Shown here piece after piece: positions 21,811-30,954 of a stretch of 64,000 nt of DNA (its first letter is position 1; the number at the start of each line of letters is the position of its first letter). The DNA lies in assembly GCF_000001735.4 (NCBI RefSeq), contig NC_003076.8:9610001-9674000 (forward strand). The letters run 5' to 3'. The DNA is from Arabidopsis thaliana (Eukaryota; Streptophyta; Magnoliopsida; Brassicales; Brassicaceae). The notes beneath the pieces are model-generated. The model saw only the letters and a list, made by a program, of their open reading frames with translations, did not search any database and was not told where the DNA came from. Position numbers and translations under genes: made by a program.

Positions 21811-22681
21811 CAGCGAGTGCGGTTACGGTTGCGGGAGTTTGCGGAAACGGGCGGTTGCGGTTTCAAGCGTTATCAAGAATTATGAACGATTGGTTAAGCG
21901 TTTGATAATGGGTGCGTTTGCGGGAGTTTTATGAATGGTAAACCAGCGGGTGCGATAGTAATTAAATAAAAATAAACCAAAATAAATATAATATATTACT
22001 ATTAAAAGAAAGAAAAATACAATAAATTATTATGAGAAATTGATAATATTAGAAAAATTAAACATAATTAATAATTAAAACCAGAAATAAAACATTAAAT
22101 TCAAAAATAAATAAATTTTGTAAGAAAAAACTTAATACTTTATGCAGTTGGTACATCACCAAAAATTGCATCAAGTAGTGTGATAAACTGTAAATAACGT
22201 TGAACTCGCGAGTTTTCCGGATTGCCTCTATACATATAAAAAAGTTTCTTCAAGATATCCAAATGATTTTTAACACATCTCCAACTCAAAAATTTTCCAA
22301 ACTGGTCGTGAATGGATGAAAGGATAGATCATACTTACGTTTGATTCTTGATTTTGATTTTGATTTTCATTAGTTTGGGTGGATGACATAATTGAGAGAA
22401 TATGGTTACAATATATTGATTAAGGTTTTCTAATAAGAATAAGATATATAGGGTTTGGATAGAAGACATAATTATTTTAATTAATTAAAAAAAAAAAAAA
22501 AATTTAATCTAACCGCTACCGCTCGCAACCGCAAACGCTGCGGGAAAAAGCTTTTGAAATCTGGCGATTTCGAGCGGTCCAAAGCGGTATCTAGCGGTTT
22601 CTATGATTGGTGCCAATCGCTAACAACCACTACCACCCGCAAACGCAGCGTTTGCGGGTTGCAGAGGGAGAACCAATCAAG
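21811..22681. mobile_element. hAT-like MITE with GCGGTTGCGG subterminal repeats
   Basis: Both ends (21811-21960 and 22510-22680) are dense in short GC-rich words such as gcggttgcgg and its complement ccgcaaacgc, with an AT-rich middle. This clustered subterminal pattern is typical of hAT transposase-binding sites in non-autonomous plant elements. Exact TIRs and an 8-bp target duplication could not be resolved, so the borders are approximate. It carries the split minus-strand ORF described at 22140-22389. Confidence 0.55.
22140..22389 (-). pseudogene. Split small ORF inside the hAT-like element
   Basis: On the minus strand, ATG at 22389 opens 17 codons (MSSTQTNENQNQNQESN) ending at a strong donor GTAAGT. 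Thirty-seven bases later, after an AG at 22303-22302, the frame resumes in phase 0 (22301-22140): FGKFLSWRCVKNH ... YRGNPENSRVQRYLQFITLL ... DVPTA, stop. Joined, this gives 70 residues. A 37-nt intron is too short for plants, so the intron may have shrunk, or the two parts are relics of a longer protein. No known domain was recognised. Confidence 0.45.
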
Positions 22682-22996
22682 CCTAAGTGGAGACAAAAAC
22701 TTGATACCAAAAGATGTCATATATATATTGCATAATATATGAATATGAAACAAACAAGTTTATTGGAGTTTCTGGAATCAACTACATGTTCTGAGAGAAA
22801 AGTAGCAGAAATCACAGACATAGAAGAGCTAGATACGAAAGGAAAAAAGGTTCACATGATAGTTATTGAACCAACTACATAGAGGAGTTATGAGTAAAAA
22901 GCTCATAAGCAACTACATAAATGGTTTATAAGTTAAACAGCGAAAATTGAGAACTCGAATGAGTTAAAGGGTAGTACCATCTTCAGCTTCAGGTGA

Positions 22997-24883
22997 TCAC
23001 TTGAGAGAAGCAGCATAAGCAACAGAAGCAGCCATGAGGAGAGAAGTAACAGATGAAACAAGGGTCCAAAAGCTCTTCTTCTTATGTGCATCTTCCACAG
23101 AATGCTTCATTTTCGCCAGTTCCTTCTTCATTTCCTCGACCATGCTTTCTTTGTTTTTGAACGCTTTCTTGATAGCTTCTAGCTGCACAGAGTAGGAATC
23201 CATTCCTTTTCCACGCTTCTTCTCGTCTTTTTTGTTTTCTATTCCACATACTAGAGAGGACACACTCTTCAGCATTGTTAGACTTTGTTTTGCATTGGTT
23301 CCAGCAGATTCTAGCTCTGTTTTCAAAACACCCGTAGCTCTTTTCAGCTCTACGATATCCTTTTGAAGGATAGCCTTTTCGTTTCTCAATGACTCAGATC
23401 GATTCTCCAATTCTTTCTTCTCTTTAATCAATCTCCCTCGCTCAGCCTTAATCTTCTCAAGCTCTTTACCAGTAGCTTCATTCGTTTTCTCTAATGCTAC
23501 AACTTTTTCCTTAAGAGCCACCATGTTTCTCTTCTCCTCATCAAGAGCCTTTCCAGCATTGTCTCTCTCGACCTCCACCAGCGCCAGAGCATCCTTAAGC
23601 TGGCTAACATTGCAGTTAAGCTTCTCACCATTCTTGATTTGATCATTATAATCCTTTCGCAGCTGCGCCACAGCATGCTTTTGCTCACCCGCCAGTTTAC
23701 TCAGCTCAACTATCTCAGCCTCCTGGTTAACAACACGCTGCACAAGTTCATTCTTCTCACGCAACAATTGCTCAACCAGTTTCTCCTTATCAGAGAATTG
23801 CACCATAGCCATCTCAATCTCTTTCTTAATCGAATTGTTCTCCACCATTAAACCCTCAAGCTCAGATTCCTTAACAGTTTTCTCTTTCACAAGTTCATTG
23901 ATCTGCTCAGCTCTCGCTTTCGCTTCCTCCGTAACCTCATCAAGACTCTTCTCCAACCCAACAACCTGACCACGTAACCCCTCCCTTTCCTTAGTCAAAC
24001 TCTCCACAATCTCATTCATATCTCCCAGCTTTTTCTCCAACTCCACAATCATCTCCCTCTGATCACGTCTCACCATCTCAACCTCCATCTTCTCTTTCAC
24101 AACTCCTTCAATTTCTCTCTTCAAAACATCAATCTCCCTAACCTTCTCCTCAAGGCTCTCCACCAATTCACTCCTCTCCCTATTACCCCTCTCAATCACC
24201 TCCTCTCTCTTCTTCCTCTCCTTCACCAATCTACCATTCTCACATTTCAATCTCCCAACTTCTTCTCCCAAACTCACTTCCCTCATCTCCAACCTCACCA
24301 CACTCTCCTTCAAAAGATTCATCTCCTCACTCTGCAAATCAAACCCACTCTTAACCAAATCCCTCTCATCACAAACCCTACTAAACTCTTCTCTCTCACT
24401 CTCTAACTTCCTAATCAAACCATTAGCTTCTCTTTTCAAATCCCTAATCTCAGTCTCTCTATCACTCTTCTCCTTAAATAACCAATCTACTTCAACACCC
24501 ATTTCCTTAACACGACCCTCAACAAAACCCATTAACAAATCCATTTCAATCTTCAACATGAAATTCTCATCGCTCGAACCACACAACTCCTCACGAAGCA
24601 AAGTCTTCTCCTTTCCCGAACGAACCAACTCGATCTCCAACGAATCTTTCGCCTGGAAGAGAGATTCAATCTGTTGTCTCTTCTCCATAGTCTGCTTCAG
24701 AAGAATCGCATTAAGTGACTTCAAATTCTGAAACTTTTCCTCCGAGGAGTCATGGTCCTCCATTGATGACTCACGACTTAGCTTCGTCGATTTCTGGGAA
24801 GTGACTGGTACTGACTGATTCTGAATTTGTTGCTGCTCATTGGAAGCTCCATTGGAGTTACGAGACACTTTCTTCTTCGCCAT
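22997..24883 (-). CDS. Long coiled-coil protein with C-terminal membrane anchor
   Basis: Single-exon gene, 628 residues. Residues 1-45 are polar and low in complexity (Ser/Asn/Gln). About 50-590 is almost uninterrupted heptad-type coiled coil, very rich in Glu/Lys/Leu (for example LEREKSDRETEIRDLKREA-type runs). The last about 25 residues (FWTLVSSVTSLLMAASVAYA) form a hydrophobic segment with only ASLK after it, as in a tail-anchored protein facing the cytosol. Annotated relatives are called 'prefoldin chaperone subunit family' because of coiled-coil similarity, which says little about function. Probably At5g27330. A role as an organelle or ER tether is only an inference. Confidence 0.8.
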   Translation of the reverse strand: MAKKKVSRNSNGASNEQQQIQNQSVPVTSQKSTKLSRESSMEDHDSSEEKFQNLKSLNAILLKQTMEKRQQIESLFQAKDSLEIELVRSGKEKTLLREELCGSSDENFMLKIEMDLLMGFVEGRVKEMGVEVDWLFKEKSDRETEIRDLKREANGLIRKLESEREEFSRVCDERDLVKSGFDLQSEEMNLLKESVVRLEMREVSLGEEVGRLKCENGRLVKERKKREEVIERGNRERSELVESLEEKVREIDVLKREIEGVVKEKMEVEMVRRDQREMIVELEKKLGDMNEIVESLTKEREGLRGQVVGLEKSLDEVTEEAKARAEQINELVKEKTVKESELEGLMVENNSIKKEIEMAMVQFSDKEKLVEQLLREKNELVQRVVNQEAEIVELSKLAGEQKHAVAQLRKDYNDQIKNGEKLNCNVSQLKDALALVEVERDNAGKALDEEKRNMVALKEKVVALEKTNEATGKELEKIKAERGRLIKEKKELENRSESLRNEKAILQKDIVELKRATGVLKTELESAGTNAKQSLTMLKSVSSLVCGIENKKDEKKRGKGMDSYSVQLEAIKKAFKNKESMVEEMKKELAKMKHSVEDAHKKKSFWTLVSSVTSLLMAASVAYAASLK

Positions 24884-25774
24884 TTGAACGGAAGTGGCGG
24901 CTGAGATTTTAGGGTTTTGGTTAGGGTTTGGGTTTTTGTTGCTACGGCTTTTAACGGTGAAGCGAGAGAGAAGACTAAACGAAGAGACGAAGTTTTGGGG
25001 GAAATTTTGAAAATTTCAAACTTTAGGGTCTAATTTTGAATTATTTTTGAGAGCTTTTTGATTCAGTGAAGGTTATGATTTGGTTTACACTTTCTTATAT
25101 AACAGTTAGAGACCACAGTGTTGTTATTTCTAATTAATGCATGAACTATAATTTTGATACGTTTCATTTTGAAATATTACATAAAGACAAATGACTATAA
25201 TTACAATTGCTCAAATTGTAACATATATCTATAATTAGTTAAAATTTTGACAGCTGTTTAAAACTAATCATTATTTTTTAACTAAAATTAGGTATATGAT
25301 ATTTTGACCCCCCAAAAAAGATATGATTATTAGAAAAGACTAAAATTAGATATGTTTCTTTAAAAATCTTGGGAAAATAAAAAATATAACATAATTACAA
25401 ATAATTAAGTTTGGACACATATCAATAATTGATTAAATTTTGACATATATAGTTAACAATATAACTTTTGATATGTGTCAGAAAATAATATTATATATAG
25501 ACATATTAACAAACTAAATGTTATTATTAAAATAGTGTTAAGTAAAAATTATTTATTTATTTTGTTAGAATTTAACACTTGTTGTTGATTGGAAAATTTA
25601 CTTTCTCGCACTAACACTTTGAAAATCTTAAAAAAATATTACGGTGATCGTGGAGGTAAATAATTATACCGAAAGTATATTAGATATTTCAGTCATATAT
25701 CTTTTTTTTTTTCAGGCCAAAGCTTTTGAATTCATTCACATGAAACAAATTACAAAGATAGATAGTTCTACGAA

Positions 25775-25860
25775 AATAGTGACAAAGTGATAATAATTTT
25801 CCAATCAACAAAAACTATTATCACTTTGTTGATTGGAAAATAGATGCAACAAAGTGATAA
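25775..25860. repeat. Short inverted repeat (hairpin-forming)
   Basis: 'ttttccaatcaaca' is followed after about 18 bases by 'tgttgattggaaaa'. The nearby words 'caaagtgataata' and 'tattatcactttg' are also inverted. Together they would form a strong nested hairpin. It may be a foldback remnant. Confidence 0.6.
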
Positions 25861-26569
25861 CAAGGATAAGTCGACAAGCAAGCCATGAAATCTCGTAGAC
25901 AAGAGTTGAAGTTGCCACTAGCCAGAAAACGGTGCGTCGGATTCACAACCATGGAAACTTTGGGACGTGAGAAGTTAGTCTGCTGAATAGACATAATAAC
26001 GTTGAAAATAATTCTAAAACTTTAATATTCGCCAGCACGAGAAGCTCTACACAAAGTAGTAGAATGGTTAGGAGCATTAGGTGCTTGCACGGCTTGAAAG
26101 CCGAAAGCCGAGGACGGTGAATTGGAATTAGGAGGAATGGGTAAAAGATCTCTCCATAAAGGAAGAAGGCTGGAACATAGGATTCTCAAAGAACATGTAA
26201 GACAGGTAAGTGAGGCTCTTAAAGTCGAATAAATTTTGGTTTAAAGCTCTATAATATGATTCAAGATAATTTTTTGAACAAATGAATGTTTCTCAAGGGA
26301 TTTTGAGAATCTGTAAGGTATGGGAGATTGGGAGAAGCTTTAGAGAGAGATCAATGGAGTTGTTGCTTGGAATTAAGCAACCATACCAACGCCAACTCTC
26401 CACTAAAGAGATAATATCAAGTAGCCTAGAGCTAAGATACAAATATGAAGAATTCGATGATTTGCTTTTGACCAAAGTTCGAGAAATAGTATCACGATCC
26501 CATTGCAAAGATATCGACATAGAACTTGATTGGTGTCCTCGGTCAAACAATTTCACATATCGAAGTATC

Positions 26570-26734
26570 AAATTTATTGGGCTAAGTAATATGTTTGAAA
26601 GATCAGACTTGGGCCAAGCAGATTTTGGAGTTGGCTCGCAATTTTCTGAAATGGGCCAAGAGATACAATGTTGTGAGCCCAAGTAAAATTAGCCCAAACG
26701 CCAAAACCCTAAGATCCTTTTGATTTGAAGAATT
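26570..26734 (+). promoter_or_regulatory. Promoter-like cluster: site II elements and telo-box
   Basis: Several TGGGCY/RGCCCA motifs (around 26578, 26611, 26652, 26675 and 26691) are followed by AAACCCTAA at 26704-26712. This combination is typical of plant promoters for ribosomal-protein and other growth-related housekeeping genes. It lies directly upstream of a small ORF that has no known product. Confidence 0.5.
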
Positions 26735-26884
26735 ATGTCGTGCGCCGCCGACAACACCACCAGACGAGGTGCAAGAGATGGTCCACGAGCCGTAGCTCCT
26801 GCCATCAACGAGGTCTGGTGTGTGGAATGTTCTAGGAGCTCATGGGCGTGTCTAGATCCGGCGTTGCCTTCTTCTCTTTGGTGA
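26735..26884 (+). CDS. Small ORF (49 aa) of unknown function
   Basis: ATG at 26735 (MSCAADNTTRRGARDGPR) runs to TGA at 26882-26884. The sequence is rich in Arg, Ala and Cys and GC-richer than its surroundings. A T-rich intron-like stretch follows, ending in a possible acceptor 'gcggattcag' near 27064. No family is recognised. It may be the first exon of a damaged or non-coding gene. Confidence 0.3.
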   Translation: MSCAADNTTRRGARDGPRAVAPAINEVWCVECSRSSWACLDPALPSSLW

Positions 26885-27177
26885 TGTTTTTTGGTTCTGT
26901 TTCCTGAGATTTTGTGTGTTTATTGGTTGGGTAAACTTTCTTCTTGCTCTTCCTCCTTCGAGTAGTTGGGACTATTTTGTTTAGGTCTGAGTGAGTATTT
27001 CCGGCTTGCGTTTGGGGATTCTTTGGATTTGCTTCGAATTTGATTTTGTGATTTGCGGATTCAGTAGGAGTGGCTTTGTCTATGGGATTAGTGGCTATAG
27101 TGAAACTGTGGGCTCTGGATATATGTTATTGGCATATGCGGAGAAACAGAACAAAAAAATCACTATATGATCTTTTA

Positions 27178-27290
27178 CCATGCTTTGTCCTCACTCGCAT
27201 GGTTCCAACAATCACTTTTCGGAAAGTCGTCCATCCTAAAACTACTCCAGCCCAAGCACGCTTAACTGTAGAGTTTTCTCAAGACATTTG
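27178..27290 (-). repeat. 5S rRNA-derived segment (Cassandra-like TRIM relic)
   Basis: Read on the minus strand, AGTTAAGCGTGCTTGGGC (27267-27250) equals the internal A-box part of plant 5S rRNA. It is followed by GGAGTAGT, AGGATGG and a degenerate match to the C-box region. The preceding 5S 5' half is absent. Cassandra terminal-repeat retrotransposons carry exactly this kind of 5S-like region in their LTRs, so this is most likely a decayed LTR. No second LTR was recognised within about 1 kb. Confidence 0.6.
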
Positions 27291-29005
27291 ACCGAAAAGA
27301 TAAGTGCGCTTTGGTGACATAGGTGGTCAAATCAATTCTTATAAATCTCTCTATATGCACCACCATATTTCTGAAATCAGAGTGTTATACTAGCAGGGTC
27401 GGTCATGATCATGTGTGTTGTAGCCTGTAGGCTTGTACCAATTATTGCTGGTTCAAACTTTGTTTTTCCTGTTTTCTTTTCAATTCAAGTAATGGCCTGA
27501 CGGGTCAAAACGTTTATTTTGGGCTTCTTTAGCAGAAGAGTCGGCCTCGAATGAATTTAATCGGCTGGGTAAACAGAAACTGTATGTTATTGGCATAATT
27601 CAAGACTTCAAGTTTATGTTTTGTAGATTTCACACTAGATGTTATTGGCATAATTCAAGACAGAGATAATATAATTAAAAATAAATTGGAGACGTTTGAT
27701 ATGATTAGATTTATAAGTAGTTGATAAAACAAATATGATAACAAATTCAATCAGCAAGTTTTAGTTGCAGACTCTAGATCTCCTTCGACTCAGCTAGATG
27801 ATCAGCTCAACGTCGAATATTAGTGTGACGTTTCCAACATGCAACAATTTCAAATTTAGTTTTTTTTTGTTTTTGTTTTTTTGGAGACAATTCTGAACAG
27901 TTTAGTTTATAACTTGTATTTTTAGTTACTTTTATATTATATTATTAATTATTTAAAAAAAAATAACTTGTTTTGAATCTCTTTATTTATGATATTAATC
28001 TCCAACAATACTATTTCATTATTTTAAATGTTTTACGAATAAAATATAATAGCCTAAGTATCAAAGTTGGCTTCAATTTTATCAGTGGCCACTTCGTAAG
28101 TCGTAACCAGTAGGGCTACCACCAATAAAGAGAAACGCTCGACACAGTGACTATACAAAAAGGACAAGTCAATCCACGACAACGGAGTGTTGCTCTTCCT
28201 TTAACAATAAAGACTACTTCACAGAGTAAGAGAGCCGAAACATCTATTATAGCAAAACTGGAACTAGGCTGAAGGACAACTACAACCAAACACAACTCCT
28301 GAAATCGGCGACATCGAAAATGAATAAAAACAAGCAAGAATTGTCAAAGCTTAAAAAACATCAAAATGCTTAAAAATATTAATGAACTGAAGAAATCTCG
28401 ATCAGATCCTATAACGTAGAGACAAGAACCGAGCCTAAACAATCCGTATGTGGACATATCTATTGTATCGTAGAATATTTTAACTATCGTTTAAACTATT
28501 ATCATCTCATTAAATAGGTAATACACTGTGTATATGGTTTAGATTTCTCACATCTAGATGATATTTATGGATGGTTTACTATAAAATAAATAGTTTCATT
28601 TCAGCATCTTTGGTTAGGGTTTTTCATTCGATCTCTCGGTTAAGCTAATAATAAAGCTGGTTGAGCATTATATATGTTCCAATTTATTGTTTACACTTGC
28701 AGAATCTTTCTATTAAATGTTTTTCCATTCAACGACGAAGCAATTTAATGGTTGTATTGTGTTGGGATTTTCTTCTGTCTAGGTTCAATGTACTTTCCTA
28801 AAATAGATGTTTTAGAAAATAAATATATTTTTTTACTAGGGAATGATCCGAGTTTTTACCATACAATCAATTATCCTAACCGTCGATTAGTCCATTGACG
28901 CAGTTGAGAGAAATTGATGTATTGCCTAGACCAATAGGATACCTCTTAGTTAATATTTTACAATAATAGAGGAAACAAATACTGAAATACATATAGTATC
29001 ATATA

Positions 29006-30068
29006 TAGGGGTGTCAAAATGGATCAAAATTCATCGATCAACTCAACTCAACTCAACCCATGAACCTTAATGAGTTGAAAATTTTGACTCAAATGAGTTA
29101 ATGAGTCAAATGAGTTGATGAGTCAATTGGTTTGATGAGTAAAATGAGTTGGGTTGTAATGGTTAATTGTTTCAATGGTTTACCCAATTAACCCATCAAA
29201 TTTTGTAAAATTCAATTAAACCAACTAAAATCTCTAAACCAATGTTAATTTAAGTTTAACCAACACATCTAAACCAATTTAATAAAATTAATATTTTTCC
29301 AAATTTCTTAAATATACAAGCGATGAAATTGAGAAAAAGTAAACTCGTAATTTTTCCACCAAAAAACATAAACCTGTGATTTTCCCGCCAAAAACGTAAA
29401 TCCGTGATTTTCCCGCCAAAAACGTAAACCCGAGATTTTCCCGCCAAAAACGTAAACCCGAGATTTTCCCGCCAAAAACGTAAACCCGTAATTTTCCCGC
29501 CAAAAATGTAAACCCGAGATTTTCCCGCCAAAAACGTAAATCCATAATTTTCCCGCTAAAAACGTAAACCCGTAATTTTCCCGCCAAAAACGTAAACCCG
29601 AGATTTTCCCGCCAAAAACGTAAACCCGTGATTTTCCCGCTAAAAATGTAAACCCGAGATTTTCCCGCCAAAAACGTAAATCCATCATTTTCCCGCCAAA
29701 AATGTAAACCCGTAATTTTCCCGCCAAAAATGTAAACCCGTGATTTTCCCGCCAAAAACGTAAACCCGTAAAAAATAGAATCCGTAAATATCCTAAGTTT
29801 GATGATAATCAATTAATAATGATAATTATTTATTATTGTTTTATAATAATAATTAATTAAATTATTACTTAAATGGGTTAACCCATTTAACAACTCAACC
29901 CATCAAATTAAATGAGTTATGGGTTGACCCAACTCATTTTGTTAAATGAGTTGGGTCAACCCATAACTCATTTTGTTAAATGAGTTGGGTCAACCCATAA
30001 CTCATCTGACCCTAAACTCATTTGATTATGAGTTGAGTTGGGTTAGGTTACCTATTTTGACACCCCTA
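29006..30068. mobile_element. Non-autonomous hAT-like element with 8-bp TSD
   Basis: Terminal inverted repeats TAGGGGTGTCAAAAT (29006) and its complement at 30054-30068 are flanked by a perfect 8-bp duplication ATCATATA (28998-29005 and 30069-30076). Both are typical of plant hAT elements. Inside the ends are subterminal words built on 'caactcaaccca' and 'gagttgggt', also in opposite orientation. The centre is a 28-bp minisatellite and there is no transposase. Total length 1063 bp. Confidence 0.85.
29348..29775. repeat. 28-bp minisatellite, about 15 copies
   Basis: The unit is roughly 'cccgagattttcccgccaaaaacgtaaa', given here as 'cccgagattttcccgcc' plus 'aaaaacgtaaa'. About 15 copies lie head to tail with 0-4 substitutions each. 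Because 28 is not a multiple of three, all three minus-strand frames stay open and produce repetitive ORFs (29256-29812) that are artefacts. Confidence 0.9.
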
Positions 30069-30076
30069 ATCATATA

Positions 30077-30945
30077 GTATGCATTTTTTGTGAATGAAAA
30101 ACGTAAAACAGAAAATACTAAAAACAAATGTATAACAAAAAAAAAATGATATATAGTTTGTATTTCTGTAAAAACAAATGTTTTAATGACAGATAATTTG
30201 TATTTTTGCGAAAGATGTATAATAATAATAATAATAAAAAATAAGGATATTTCATATGTTACAAAAACTTTTTTTTAATAAGTTGATAAAACAAAACATT
30301 TTTCATATGCGTGAAAAAAATTTACGATTGTATGGAACGGATGGCGGTACTACACAATAGAAACTACAATCACAAAATTTAAAATATCTAAGCCATGATA
30401 CTAAATCATAATAGAAACTTAACTCGTGTTTCATTTACTATACAAAATTAAGATTAGGTTGTAAAATACATTTACACATTTACTGAAATCTTAAATATAC
30501 AAAAGAAAAAAGGTAATTCACATGTGTTCAAGAAAACTACAATTTTTTTTCTTATCATATTTAATAATATTTATTAGAATTTAAAGTGATTTGAGTGTTT
30601 TTGAGTTTTTAAATAATTTTGATGATTTTAGAAAAATTCATATGATTTTTGTAAAATATATTCAAATCTCACCTTAAACCATGAGATTTGAGTTTCTGTA
30701 TTTTTAACTAAGAAAATCCTCTTAAATCTTCCAAAATCATGAAAATTCAAATCCACATAATGTTTTCAATAACAGTGGATTTTAAGGTGAATTTTGAAAT
30801 CATTAGTTCAATAACACTGAATTTTATGAAACTTTTCAAAATCCATATTTGAATAACATAGAATTTATAAATTTTACACAAATCTCTTAAAATTTCACTT
30901 TCAATACATCCTCCTAAATGTGATATAACATCACATTAATGTTAG
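30077..30945. other. AT-rich spacer between two transposons
   Basis: No gene. 30560-30915 contains words repeated in both orientations ('caatacatcctcc', 'aaatttcacttt', 'gattttgaa', 'ataacactgaatttt') and resembles a decayed MITE, but I could not define its ends. Confidence 0.4.
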
Positions 30946-30954
30946 ATAATATAA

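Larger units (their letters stand above)
24884..28997. other. Intergenic region with pseudogene fragments
   Basis: After the 5' leader of the coiled-coil gene there is AT-rich sequence. 25705-25720 is a poly(T) tract next to sequence reading, on the minus strand, like a poly(A)-tailed retro-insert. 25990-26240 has a minus-strand fragment (NPMFQPSSFMERSFTHSS) that I cannot assign. 26282-26686 is open on both strands at once (134 and 129 codons) with no recognisable domain. 26570-26884 looks like a promoter plus small ORF. 27150-27290 contains 5S-rRNA-like sequence. 27420-28990 has nothing I can identify. Confidence 0.45.

Noticed and set aside
23497..23851. ORFs inside the coiled-coil gene in other frames
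   Set aside because: Shadows of a highly repetitive Glu/Lys-rich coding sequence.
29348..29775. CRISPR-like array appearance
   Set aside because: Units are contiguous without unique spacers, the genome is plant nuclear, and the array lies in a transposon.
29256..29812. Three overlapping minus-strand ORFs with GKxRVYxFGG-type repeats
   Set aside because: They come from a 28-bp tandem repeat that stays open in three frames. No start context, promoter or unique sequence supports coding.
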